A DNA stretch of 64,000 nt from Alphaproteobacteria bacterium (lineage in GTDB: Bacteria > Pseudomonadota > Alphaproteobacteria > Rhizobiales > JAJFHC01). Below, one piece after another: positions 25,583 through 34,704 of this stretch. The notes under the pieces were generated by a model, which saw only the letters and a program-made list of their open reading frames with translations, did not search any database and was not told where the DNA came from. The first letter of the stretch is position 1; each line of letters starts with the position of its first letter. The stretch lies in assembly GCA_021775805.1 (NCBI GenBank), contig JAJFHD010000011.1:118606-182605 (forward strand), given 5' to 3'. Made by a program: the position numbers and the translations under genes.

Positions 25583-27634
25583 GTGGAAGCAAAGTCAGTC
25601 AAGGCGTCAAAGGATCCGTTGCTGCAACCGTTTCAACTCAAGGGCCTGACGATAAAGAACAGGATCGTCAGCACGCCGCATGCGCCGTCCTACGCGGAAG
25701 ACGGCATGCCGAAGGAACGCTACCAGCTCTACCATGAGGAAAAGGCCCGTGGCGGCATCGGCATGACCATGTTCGGCGGTTCGTCTTGTGTCGGACCGGA
25801 TTCGCCGTCGGTGTTCGGCCAGCTCAATGTCGGTGTCGACGAGATTATTCCCTATCTCCAAGGGTTTTCCGATCGGGTACATGCTCATGACTGTCGCCTG
25901 ATGTGCCAGATTTCGCACCTGGGCCGGCGGACCACCTGGAATGTGGCCGACTGGCTGCCGATCGTGGCGCCATCGCGTGTCCGGGAACCGGCCCACCGGG
26001 GGTTTCCCAAGGAAATGGATGCCGCGGATATCAAGCGGGTGATCGGCTATTACGCAGCGGCCGCCGTGCGCTGCAAGGAAGGTGGGCTTGACGGTATCGA
26101 GATCCTGCAGAACGGTCATCTGCCGGGCCAGTTCCTGTCGCCGGACACCAACCTTCGCACCGATGGTTACGGCGGCTCGCTGGCCAACCGTGCCCGGTTC
26201 ATGCTCGAAATCTACGATGCGGTCCGCGAAGCCGTCGGCAGCGCGTTCATCGTCGGCGCCCGGGTCGAGATGGACAGCAAGCTCAAGGACGGCCTCCAGC
26301 CCGACGAGTCTCTCGAGTCGCTGCGCATGGTGGAGGCCGGCGGCTGCATAGATTTTTTCAACATGAATGTGGGGCGTTCCGATACGGAGTACATGCTGGC
26401 CAACTATGCCGTGCCGGCGATGTTCCAGAAACTGGCGCCGTGGCTGCAACTGGCCGGCAAGTTCAAGCAGGAACTCAAGCTACCGGTCATTCACGCCACA
26501 AGGATATCGGATCTGGCGACGGCGCGTTATGCAGTCGAGGAGGGGCTGCTCGATCTGGTCGGCATGACGCGCGCGCATATCGCGGACCCACATCTGGTCA
26601 ACAAGATGACTGCCGGTGACGAGCATCGAATCCGCCCTTGTGTCGGTGCGGGATACTGCATCGACCGGATCTACGGCGAAGGCGAAGCGTTGTGCGCCCA
26701 CAATGTGGCGACGGGTCGTGAGAAGACCGTGGCACAGGCAATTTCGCCGTCGGAATCGCCCGGCCGCAAGATCGTGGTCGTCGGCGGCGGCCCGGCCGGC
26801 CTGGAGGCTGCAAGGGTGTCGGCGGAACGCGGGCACAAAGTGGTGCTGTTCGAGGCCAACAGCGAGCTGGGCGGGCAGGTCAGGCTGGCGGCACAGGCGG
26901 CTGCGCGCAAGGATCTGATCGGGATTACCGACTGGCTGTCAGCGGAAGTCGACCATCTGGGCATCGATGTGCGCTGGAACAGCTTTGCCGATGCCTCAGA
27001 TGTGCTTGCCGAACAGCCCGATGTGGTCATCGTTGCAACCGGCGGCCTGCCGGATACGGAAATTGTCGACGGCGCTGAACCGTGCCTCAGCACGTGGGAT
27101 GTGCTGGGCGGCACGAAGCTCTCCGGCAAGGTCCTGGTCTACGACGACCACGGCCAGCACCAGGCGGCATCCGCGGTCGACCACATTGCGGGAGACGGCA
27201 TCGAACTGGAGCTCATGACGCCTGACCGTCATGCGTGCGCGGAAATGGGGTCGTCCAATTTTCCGATGTATCTCCAGCGTTTCCATGAAAAGGGGGTCAC
27301 GGTGACACCCGATCATCGGATGATCCGGGTCGAACGATCGGGAAACCAGCTCAAGGCGGTTTTTGAAAACGATTACGGCGGACGTCAGATAGAACGGACG
27401 GTCGATCACATCGTGGTCGAGCACGGCACGGTGCCGCTGGACGATCTGTTCCAGGAGTTGCGTGAGGGATCTTCCAATAATGGAGATCTGGACTACGAGC
27501 TGCTGCTTGCGGGAAAACCACAGCCCTCAGCGCCACAGGGCGGCTACGCGCTCTTCCGGGTCGGCGATGCGGTCGCAAGCCGGAACATTCATGCGGCGAT
27601 CCTCGATTCCAGAAGGCTGTGTCAGTATTTGTGA
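25583..27634 (+). CDS. NADH:flavin oxidoreductase / FAD-dependent demethylase-like protein
   Basis: A 683-residue enzyme related to trimethylamine dehydrogenase and N-methylproline demethylase. An FMN-binding Old-Yellow-Enzyme barrel (residues 10-345) is followed by a Cys segment and a dinucleotide-binding domain (VVVGGGPAGLEAARV, from 398). The cluster segment has only three Cys (353, 359, 371; C-x5-C-x11-C); the position of the second Cys of trimethylamine dehydrogenase is Ala356. The GTG at 25583 is chosen for its GGAG and family-length N terminus; the frame is open 60 codons further upstream. Next to MetF- and MetV-like genes it is likely to oxidatively demethylate an N-methyl compound. 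Confidence 0.85.
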   Translation: MEAKSVKASKDPLLQPFQLKGLTIKNRIVSTPHAPSYAEDGMPKERYQLYHEEKARGGIGMTMFGGSSCVGPDSPSVFGQLNVGVDEIIPYLQGFSDRVHAHDCRLMCQISHLGRRTTWNVADWLPIVAPSRVREPAHRGFPKEMDAADIKRVIGYYAAAAVRCKEGGLDGIEILQNGHLPGQFLSPDTNLRTDGYGGSLANRARFMLEIYDAVREAVGSAFIVGARVEMDSKLKDGLQPDESLESLRMVEAGGCIDFFNMNVGRSDTEYMLANYAVPAMFQKLAPWLQLAGKFKQELKLPVIHATRISDLATARYAVEEGLLDLVGMTRAHIADPHLVNKMTAGDEHRIRPCVGAGYCIDRIYGEGEALCAHNVATGREKTVAQAISPSESPGRKIVVVGGGPAGLEAARVSAERGHKVVLFEANSELGGQVRLAAQAAARKDLIGITDWLSAEVDHLGIDVRWNSFADASDVLAEQPDVVIVATGGLPDTEIVDGAEPCLSTWDVLGGTKLSGKVLVYDDHGQHQAASAVDHIAGDGIELELMTPDRHACAEMGSSNFPMYLQRFHEKGVTVTPDHRMIRVERSGNQLKAVFENDYGGRQIERTVDHIVVEHGTVPLDDLFQELREGSSNNGDLDYELLLAGKPQPSAPQGGYALFRVGDAVASRNIHAAILDSRRLCQYL

Positions 27635-27653
27635 ATTGGCCACTCTTTCCGTT

Positions 27654-27672
27654 TCCCGGACTCGATCCGGGA
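27654..27672. repeat. Palindromic intergenic element
   Basis: TCCCGGA and TCCGGGA arms around CTCGA form a perfect seven-pair hairpin between two convergent genes. It resembles the element at 20566 and lies 41 bases from a second palindrome. Confidence 0.45.
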
Positions 27673-27712
27673 TCCAATTTTCGCGCCGCGGTCTGAAGCG
27701 GTTGCGAGTAGG

Positions 27713-27731
27713 CACCGGGTCGAGCCCGGTG
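27713..27731. repeat. Palindromic intergenic element
   Basis: CACCGGG and CCCGGTG arms around TCGAG form a perfect hairpin just before the stop codon of the leftward aldolase gene. Without a T-run on either strand it may serve as a weak two-way transcript end or an interspersed repeat. Confidence 0.45.
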
Positions 27732-27737
27732 AACGGT

Positions 27738-28691
27738 TTATCTCGTCAAACCACAGGCCTCGAATGCCGCCCGAGTGGTGGCTCGTTCTTCTCCGGTGAG
27801 CTGCAGCAGGGGACGTCTTACCGGACCGCCGACCTGGCCCAGCAGGTCCTGCCAGTATTTCTGATGGGCCTGGGGCTTGCCGCCCGGGCGGGTGGCTTTC
27901 AGCGCGTCGCGGACCGGGTCGAGGCTGGCGCTTACCGCGCGCGCTCTTTCGACATTGCCGGCCAGCGCCAGGTCGGTGTATTCGCGCATGCGCTGGTCGG
28001 CTTTTGTCTGCAGCAGATAGGGTGGGGTTGAGCACAGATAGAGCTGCCAGCCGAGCTCGACGATGTTGTCGAGCCATTCGTGTTCGGCCGCCGTGCTGAC
28101 GAGAATCCGGTCGCCGGCCAGCTTTGTGAGTTCGGCATACATGTCGCGGGGTACGCTGTACTTGATGGCGACAATGTTGGGCAGATCGGCGACGCGCGAG
28201 CACAGTTCCGGACTCATGAGATAGCCGCTGTCGGGATGGCTCCACATGGCGATGCCGATGTCGACCTGCTCGGAGATATGGCGATAATACTCATAGACCG
28301 TGTCGTCGACGTCGGACAGGAAATGCAGGATCGGGGCGTGGACGACGATGTAGTCGGCGCCGATGTTCTGGGCGTGGCGGGCGAGGTCGATGACCGTGTC
28401 CAGGTTCTGGTCGGAGCATGACATGATCGTACCGGAGGCATCGCCGGTTTCTTCCACGGCAATCTCGAAGGTGCGTTTGCGTTCTTCGATCGACATGGAA
28501 AAGAATTCGCCCTGCTTGCCGGAGATGAACAGGCCGTCGAGTTTCAGGTCGTCGATCCAGTGCCGAATGTTGGCGCGAAAGCCGTCCTCATCGATTGTGA
28601 GGTCGGGATTGAACGGTGTCAGAGCGGCCGCCCAGATGCCCTTCATGTTTCGTCGCGAGTAGGCCTTGGCGTCCGGTTTGCTGTACTTCAT
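27738..28691 (-). CDS. Dihydrodipicolinate synthase (DapA) family protein
   Basis: A 317-residue class I aldolase/lyase of the DapA/N-acetylneuraminate lyase superfamily. The Schiff-base Lys is Lys177 in IVAIKYSV, and the GLFISGKQGEF segment replaces the usual G-x-x-G-E. The position of the active-site Tyr of true dihydrodipicolinate synthase (YN-x-P) reads W-S-H-P here (Trp150), so lysine synthesis is unlikely; other members cleave or hydrate keto acids. It overlaps the molybdenum hydroxylase gene by four bases, so both probably serve one degradation route. Confidence 0.85.
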   Translation of the reverse strand: MKYSKPDAKAYSRRNMKGIWAAALTPFNPDLTIDEDGFRANIRHWIDDLKLDGLFISGKQGEFFSMSIEERKRTFEIAVEETGDASGTIMSCSDQNLDTVIDLARHAQNIGADYIVVHAPILHFLSDVDDTVYEYYRHISEQVDIGIAMWSHPDSGYLMSPELCSRVADLPNIVAIKYSVPRDMYAELTKLAGDRILVSTAAEHEWLDNIVELGWQLYLCSTPPYLLQTKADQRMREYTDLALAGNVERARAVSASLDPVRDALKATRPGGKPQAHQKYWQDLLGQVGGPVRRPLLQLTGEERATTRAAFEACGLTR

Positions 28692-30898
28692 GGTTCCGTT
28701 TTTTCCTTTTTGGCAGAACGTATCGCCTGCCAGATAGTCTCGCTTGTCAACGGCATTTGCAGGTCTTCGACACCGAGCGGCTGCAAGGCATCGATTGCCG
28801 CATTCAGGATGGCCGGCGGCGCGCCGATCGTGCCGGCCTCGCCAATACCCTTTGCGCCGAGCGGATTGAAGGGGGCCGGCGTCTCAATCTTGTCCAGCGT
28901 GATCGGTGGCATGTCGGTCGCCCGGGGCAGGGCATAGTCCATCAGCGAGCCGGTCACAAGCTGGCCCTGGTCGTCGTAGACGATGCGCTCCATCATGGCC
29001 TCGCCAAGACCCTGGGCAATGCCGCCGACAATCTGGCCTTCCGCCAGCATCGGGTTCACGATGACGCCGGCGTCGTCCACGCACCAGATATGTTCAACCA
29101 CAAGAACGCCGGTTTCAACATCGATGCTGACGACGGCAATGTAACATCCAAACCCCCAGGCCTCGGAAGATGTTTCAAAGATGGCGCTACCCTCAAGCGG
29201 CGCCGAGAGGCTTTCGGCGATGCCGGTCCAGGAGTTGCCGACATCTGCCCGGCCGATCAGATCGTTTGCGGCGGCATGAACCGCACTGCCGCCGATTGCT
29301 GTGCTGCGGCTGGCCAGCGCGCCGATTCCGGCCGGGCAGGTCTGGGTGTCCCCATGCAACACCGTTATGACGTCCGGGGTGACGCCGAGCACATCTGCTG
29401 CGATCTGGGCGTAGGCGGTTTCGCGGGCCTGGCCCTGCGCGCTCGATCCGGTCATGAGGGTGAACCGGCCGTCATTTTCCAGCCGGATGCGCGCACTTTC
29501 CCAGCCTCTGCCGCTCGGCTCGACATAGCAGGATACACCGATACCGACATGCTCGCCCCGTGCCCGCCGGTCAGCCTGTTCGCGGCGCAGTTGTTCGTAG
29601 CCACTCAGGGCACAGGCCTTGTCCAGGGTTTCGATATAGCGGCCTGAATCGAGCTTGACATCGTCGCTTCGTTTGAGCGGGAACCGGTGGCTGGCCACCA
29701 GATTCCGTCGCCGGAAAGCCACCGGATCGAGGTTGCAGGCGCGGGCTGCCTTGTCGACCAGGCGTTCCATGAGCATGGCGGCTTCGGGCCGGCCGGCGCC
29801 ACGATAAATACCGACCGGGCCTGTGTTCGACAGATGTGCGCTGGTCGACGAGGAGACGATGTCGACATCATAGGGCCCGGGCAGGATGCGGCCTGCGTTC
29901 CAGGCCGGCACTGCCGCGCTGAAGGGCAACCAGTGCCCCAGGGGTGTCTCGACAGATGCCCGGAGGGCGTCAATGTATCCGGTCGAGGAGAATGCCAGCT
30001 GTCCCTGCGCCTCGCCGCCGCGTCCATGGGTGGCGGCAAGCAGATCCTCGCTGCGCGAGGATATCCATTTTACGGATCGCTTGAGCTTGAAGGCAGCCCA
30101 GGCCACAAGAATGTCCTCGGGGTACAAAGACGCCTTCATGCCGAACGCGCCACCGACATCACAGGCTGTCACCCTGATCCGGTGTTTCTCGATGCCGATG
30201 ATATGCGACAGGTCATCGCGGGCGCGGTGCGGGGTCTGGGTTGAAAGCCGGATATGCAGGGTGGCCTCAGCCGCGTGCCAGGACGCATGGATGCCGCGGG
30301 GCTCGAGCGGGTTTGGGGCGAGGCGCGGGTGGCGGAGCGATACGGAAACGATGTAATCGGCGTTCTCGAACACCGACCGGTTCCGGCCGGTTGTCCAGCT
30401 TTGTTCGAGAACTTTATTGTCGGGGACGGAGTCAAACAGATCCCCGGCGCCTGCGGATCCGACCAGGCCCAGCACGGGCTCGAGGGGGGCGTAACCGACC
30501 ACTACGGTTTCGGCGGCATCCGCTGCCATCGCACGGGTGCGGGCCAGAACCGCTGCCACCGGTTGCCCGACGGCAAACACTTTTTGCCGGGCCAGAATTA
30601 GTGTATCCGGGCATGCCATGGCGTCAAAAATTTCGTTCACACCGGGGCCCTTCAGACGGTGCACATCATCGCCTGTGATGACCTTGACGACGTCTGGATG
30701 TGATTGGGCCGTTGAAACATCCATGCTTGTGATGCGCGCGTAAGCGTGAGGACTCCTGACGAAGGCGACATGAACGCACTCTTCATCGGTGATGTCGTCG
30801 GCAAAGCGGCCCTGCCCAAGGACGAGACGTCCGTCCTCGCGCCGGATCTGGCCCATGCCAATCCAGCGCGGTATCGTGTCGTCCCTTTTCTCGGTCAT
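28688..30898 (-). CDS. Xanthine dehydrogenase/aldehyde oxidase family molybdenum-binding subunit
   Basis: A 736-residue large subunit of a molybdenum hydroxylase. It has the N-terminal RREDGRLVLGQGRFADD motif, ACDVGGAFGMKASLYPED at about 255, YRGAGRPEA at about 372, and the catalytic Glu687 in GAKGIGEAGT. The active-site loop differs from that of CO dehydrogenase (no C-S-F-R), so an organic aldehyde or N-heterocycle is a better substrate guess. No gene for the FAD or the 2Fe-2S subunit is adjacent, which is unusual for this bacterial type. It overlaps the DapA-like gene. Confidence 0.9.
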   Translation of the reverse strand: MTEKRDDTIPRWIGMGQIRREDGRLVLGQGRFADDITDEECVHVAFVRSPHAYARITSMDVSTAQSHPDVVKVITGDDVHRLKGPGVNEIFDAMACPDTLILARQKVFAVGQPVAAVLARTRAMAADAAETVVVGYAPLEPVLGLVGSAGAGDLFDSVPDNKVLEQSWTTGRNRSVFENADYIVSVSLRHPRLAPNPLEPRGIHASWHAAEATLHIRLSTQTPHRARDDLSHIIGIEKHRIRVTACDVGGAFGMKASLYPEDILVAWAAFKLKRSVKWISSRSEDLLAATHGRGGEAQGQLAFSSTGYIDALRASVETPLGHWLPFSAAVPAWNAGRILPGPYDVDIVSSSTSAHLSNTGPVGIYRGAGRPEAAMLMERLVDKAARACNLDPVAFRRRNLVASHRFPLKRSDDVKLDSGRYIETLDKACALSGYEQLRREQADRRARGEHVGIGVSCYVEPSGRGWESARIRLENDGRFTLMTGSSAQGQARETAYAQIAADVLGVTPDVITVLHGDTQTCPAGIGALASRSTAIGGSAVHAAANDLIGRADVGNSWTGIAESLSAPLEGSAIFETSSEAWGFGCYIAVVSIDVETGVLVVEHIWCVDDAGVIVNPMLAEGQIVGGIAQGLGEAMMERIVYDDQGQLVTGSLMDYALPRATDMPPITLDKIETPAPFNPLGAKGIGEAGTIGAPPAILNAAIDALQPLGVEDLQMPLTSETIWQAIRSAKKEKTEP

Positions 30899-31128
30899 CG
30901 ACGGAACTGGCTATCCTTGAAGTTTGGCGACAGGGACCGGGACGGTCAAAACGGCTCGGAGCTCAGCGTAGGGGACCATTTTCCGACAATATCTACGACA
31001 GCTCAATAAAAATGGCGGCAAGCCGATATGGTGAAATTGCATACCGTGGGCGGGCCGTCGCGTTGTTATAAGAACTCAGGCAGGCCGGTGGGGCCTGTTA
31101 CGGGCAATCGGACGTGAAAGGGTAGGGA

Positions 31129-31926
31129 ATGTTGAGACTTGCAATCGTTGGACACGGAGCGATCGCCCGGTATGTGGCGCGGGCCCTGAAGAATGACCCT
31201 TCGGTCCGGATTGCCTATGTGCTGTGTCGGGACGGCCGCGAGCCGGCCGCCCGCGATGCGATCGGCGGCGCAGTGGAGGCTGTGACCTCGGTCAGCCAGA
31301 TCACCGGTGATGTTGACGTGGCGGTGGAATGCGCGGGCCACGGAGGTTTGATTGCCCATGGGCCCGGATTTCTGGAACAAGGTGTCGATGTCATCACGGT
31401 GTCGGTCGGCGCGCTCGCCGATCCTGCCGTTGCCGACATCCTCACCGATGCCGCCAAGCGCGGCAACGCCCGCCTGGAACTCGTGCCGGGTGCCCTGGGC
31501 GGCATCGATGCTCTGGCCGGGGCGCGTTGGGGCGGTCTTGACTCGGTGACTTATGAAGGGCGTAAACCGCCGTTGAGCTGGGTTGGAACGCCAGCCGAAG
31601 ACCAGACCGATCTTGCCTCGCTTACGGAAGCGTTCGAGCATTTCAACGGATCTGCGCGGGATGCCGCGACGCGCTATCCCAAGAACGCAAACGTGGCTGC
31701 TGCTGTGGCCATCGCCGGACTCGGACTGGATGACACCATGGTTAGACTGATTGCCGATCCGTCGGTGAAGGGCAACCAGCATGTGGTGATCGCCGAGGGT
31801 ACCTTTGGCCGGTTTCGGTTTGAGATCGAAGGCAAGGCCCTGCCGGAGAACCCACGCACGTCGGCCCTGGCTGCTATGAGCCTGCTGCGGGCGATCGGCA
31901 ACCGGGGATCCGGGATTGCTACGTGA
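31129..31926 (+). CDS. nadX: Aspartate dehydrogenase family protein
   Basis: A 265-residue protein resembling L-aspartate dehydrogenase NadX. It has an N-terminal Rossmann loop (AIVGHGAIARYV, residues 5-16), VECAGHGGL in the middle of the first domain, LVPGALGGIDAL at the domain junction, and RYPKNANVAAAVAIAGLG, which is a strong mark of the family. The enzyme makes oxaloacetate or iminoaspartate from aspartate with NAD(P). It is a single gene with AGGGA just before its ATG and a convergent LysR gene 20 bases after its stop. Confidence 0.9.
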   Translation: MLRLAIVGHGAIARYVARALKNDPSVRIAYVLCRDGREPAARDAIGGAVEAVTSVSQITGDVDVAVECAGHGGLIAHGPGFLEQGVDVITVSVGALADPAVADILTDAAKRGNARLELVPGALGGIDALAGARWGGLDSVTYEGRKPPLSWVGTPAEDQTDLASLTEAFEHFNGSARDAATRYPKNANVAAAVAIAGLGLDDTMVRLIADPSVKGNQHVVIAEGTFGRFRFEIEGKALPENPRTSALAAMSLLRAIGNRGSGIAT

Positions 31927-31946
31927 AGTGGAACCCGCTTGGAGAG

Positions 31947-32918
31947 TTACAGTATGCCCTGGGCAACCATGTCGGAGGCAGTTTTGCGCAGGCATGCCAG
32001 GAAGGCCTGTGCGGCGGGTGACAAGCCTTCCTCGCTGCGCAGGCAGACGCCGACGGGCTGTGATGTATCGCTGACTTCAATCGGCAGTACTCTGAGCAGT
32101 CCGCGTTCAATGTCATCCTGCACGACGTGGTAAGGCCAGACACCGATCATGTCGGTGTTCACGATGAGATACCGATTGGTCAGATAGGAAATCGATTCCA
32201 GCGGATTTGCCGGAGGCGCTACGCCCTGGTCGTGAAACAGCTTGTCGATCTGGCGCCGTAACGTTGTGTCGGGAGGCGGCAATATCCACTCCCGTGCGCT
32301 CAAAATCGCCTCAGGCGTTACAGCGTCCTGTTTGGCCAGCGTGTGCCCGGAACGGGCAACCACGCACATTGGCTCATCGTAGAGGGGCTCCTGCACAAGA
32401 TCCTGTCGGTAGCGATATTGCGGCAGCCGTCCGACGACCAGATCCAGCTTGCCGTCATGCAATGCCGGAATCAGCCGCTCGTTGGTACCTTCCGTGACGG
32501 CAATTGAAACGTTGGGCCGTTGTTCGCGGATTCGGGCAATGGTGGCGGGGAGAATTATCGCGGAAGCAGCCAGCAGAGTGCCGACGACAATACGGCCGCC
32601 GGTGCCTTCCACGAGGTCGTCGAGTTCCTGGGCCGCATGGGACAACTGAGCCAGAACCAATCTGCCGTGGCGGATGAGGGCGGTTCCGTAGCTGGTGGGA
32701 AAGGCCCCGCGATTGGTGCGTTCGAATAAGGTGACCCCAAGGTCGATTTCCAGATCCTGTAGAAGCTTGGTGGCCGTCGGCTGGGAGATACTGAGTACCT
32801 TTGCCGCATGCAGCAGGCTGGCATGATCGCAGATGGCAATCACCAGGCGAAGCTGCTTGAGCTTCATCCGGGTAAGTATTCGGTCGGAGATTTCGATTCC
32901 TGATCGTGTGCCGGACAT
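31947..32918 (-). CDS. LysR family transcriptional regulator
   Basis: A 323-residue LysR-type regulator. The winged HTH occupies about residues 19-77 (LKQLRLVIAICDHASLLHAAKVLSIS region, QPTATKLLQDLE), followed by a two-lobed effector domain. The sequence style (LNITQPAxSK variant, RLVLAQL) is of the GbpR or CbbR-like subgroup. Another start at residue 18 is possible (an ATG at 32867). Upstream bases 32926-32985 contain three CGATAT-type words, two direct and one inverted, which may be its own binding region. Its target is not clear. Confidence 0.9.
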   Translation of the reverse strand: MSGTRSGIEISDRILTRMKLKQLRLVIAICDHASLLHAAKVLSISQPTATKLLQDLEIDLGVTLFERTNRGAFPTSYGTALIRHGRLVLAQLSHAAQELDDLVEGTGGRIVVGTLLAASAIILPATIARIREQRPNVSIAVTEGTNERLIPALHDGKLDLVVGRLPQYRYRQDLVQEPLYDEPMCVVARSGHTLAKQDAVTPEAILSAREWILPPPDTTLRRQIDKLFHDQGVAPPANPLESISYLTNRYLIVNTDMIGVWPYHVVQDDIERGLLRVLPIEVSDTSQPVGVCLRSEEGLSPAAQAFLACLRKTASDMVAQGIL

Positions 32919-33067
32919 GGTTTCGATATGCTATAAAGATATATCTGTGTCGATATTTTTATGATTTTTCTATATCGAAGATGAGCAACGTGCGGATGGA
33001 CGTAATCACGCGCTTTCCATCACAGCATTCGCAAACAAGCATTCGTCTGGACGTGCCTGTGCGGAGG

Positions 33068-34615
33068 CTACTGGCACTGATTGTTGGCCTTCAACGTCCG
33101 GTACTGATAACCGCAGACCCGTCTGAGTTTGAGGTCGTTTTGTCTCCAGCACTTGCCGCAACCCGTGCCGACGGTCTTGCTCGACTGCTTCTTGCGGGGC
33201 TTCTGTCTTTTTTTGAGTTTGGTTTTCGCCCGGCTCTTTTGCTTTGTTGTTGGACTGGCCGTCTCAGGCTCGGTGATCCGGCCGGCGTGCGCCAACACGG
33301 CGTTGCGGCTACCGGGGCCCCATTTCCCGTCGATCCGGGCGCGGTATAGCCCCAGCGCCTTGAGGCGCTGCTGGACTGCCTTGAGGAAATCCGGATCCGT
33401 CCGGGTATCCGTCCGGGTCAATGCCTCTATGGCCGGTTCATGGTTCAAAGCGACGGCATCGAGGATATGGATCGATGCCTCCGTCCAGCTTCGGCCCACA
33501 CCCAGGCCACGGTAATACAAGGTGCCAAGACGGTACTTCGCCGCCGCGTGGCCTCGATTGGCGGCCTCGCGGTACCAGTGTGCCGCCTTCAGATAGCTCT
33601 GGACGACGTCGTCGCCGATCTCGTAACGGCGGCCCAATGCCGTCATCTGCGATGCCGTCTCCGGCGCCGAACCCTCGGTGAGGGCGGCGTGCTGCGTTGA
33701 TTTTGCCGGCTGGTCTACCGGTTCCTCCAGCGCGAAGCTTTCATTGGTGGCCGCCCGCTGTGTCGATTGCGACAACAGGTCTTCAGAGGTGGTCGGCGCC
33801 AGGGCCGCCAATTCCAACTTCTTGGGCTTTTCTGACTTGGCGACCAGCGTTTCCTTACCATTGGTGGCTTCCGGCACGAAATAGAAATCGCCGCGCAATG
33901 AAGACTCTTCCCAAGGTGTCTGGGCACCACCGGTCACTTCTTCCACGACGACCCGGACCCGCTTGAAAACATGTTCGACTGCAAGCCCAGGCAGCAGAAT
34001 CGTCTCGGCCAAAGCTGTCGTAAACGGCGAGTTGCCGCCCCGACCGTCAAACGCGACCTGACCCGGTGCTGCGGAAAACGCGATCAAGGATCCGGAAACC
34101 GCCGTGATCCGGGCGAGGCCACGCCGATCCGAACGGGTTACGCCCTTGAGCGGGTTGTTGCGGCAGGCATCGAGGATGACAATGTTCAGCCCGTTGCCTG
34201 CAGTTTCCATCTGACGCAATACATCGGAGGCACTGATTGCTTCAAGGTCGAGATCGGCTTCGTCGTCAATCTGTGCCGCCAGAGGGATGAGGTAGTTGAC
34301 GCCCTGTGCCTGAATGCCATGACCGGCAAAGTAGAACAGGCCGACCGCATCCTTGCCGGCCCGTCTCAGGGCCCTGCCGAATTTCTTGACGGCGCGGCCC
34401 ATCTCGCGGCGGTCGACGTCGATCGCGGCGACAACTTCAAAACCGACCTCATTCAATGTCGAGGCAATCAAAAGGGCATCATTTTTGGGATTGCTCAAAC
34501 GCGAGATCGACTCGTAGTCCGAGTTGCCGATAACCAGAGCGACGCGCTTCGCGGCATGGGCAATGCTGACCGAAGCAATCAAAATCGCCAGGCTGAGAAT
34601 GATCCTCAAGTTCAC
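33068..34615 (-). CDS. Secreted caspase-family protein with SEL1-like repeat and peptidoglycan-binding-like motif
   Basis: A protein of 515 residues if the GTG at 34615 is used; this start places a signal peptide at the N terminus (hydrophobic residues 4-20, cleavage near AHA-AKR). The caspase-like domain has VALVIGNSDY, catalytic His99 in FYFAGHG and Cys151 in LDACRNNP, so activity is likely. A SEL1/TPR-like repeat follows (AAHWYREAANRGHAAA), then a peptidoglycan-binding-like motif (LKALGLYRARIDGKWGPGS) and a Lys-rich, Cys-containing C terminus. An upstream ATG at 34762 also opens the frame but would overlap the divergent gene. Such metacaspase-like proteins have unknown roles. Confidence 0.85.
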   Translation of the reverse strand: MNLRIILSLAILIASVSIAHAAKRVALVIGNSDYESISRLSNPKNDALLIASTLNEVGFEVVAAIDVDRREMGRAVKKFGRALRRAGKDAVGLFYFAGHGIQAQGVNYLIPLAAQIDDEADLDLEAISASDVLRQMETAGNGLNIVILDACRNNPLKGVTRSDRRGLARITAVSGSLIAFSAAPGQVAFDGRGGNSPFTTALAETILLPGLAVEHVFKRVRVVVEEVTGGAQTPWEESSLRGDFYFVPEATNGKETLVAKSEKPKKLELAALAPTTSEDLLSQSTQRAATNESFALEEPVDQPAKSTQHAALTEGSAPETASQMTALGRRYEIGDDVVQSYLKAAHWYREAANRGHAAAKYRLGTLYYRGLGVGRSWTEASIHILDAVALNHEPAIEALTRTDTRTDPDFLKAVQQRLKALGLYRARIDGKWGPGSRNAVLAHAGRITEPETASPTTKQKSRAKTKLKKRQKPRKKQSSKTVGTGCGKCWRQNDLKLRRVCGYQYRTLKANNQCQ

Positions 34616-34704
34616 CGTCTTACGCCAAATTTGCCGAGAGCTTTGCGTGCAATTTGTAATCACGTTCACATAATGGCACATAATCGATAACAACCAAAAT
34701 TCGC

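Noticed and set aside
32926..32985. LysR operator from CGATAT words
   Set aside because: The words are short and in AT-rich DNA, so they could be chance; noted only in the regulator entry.
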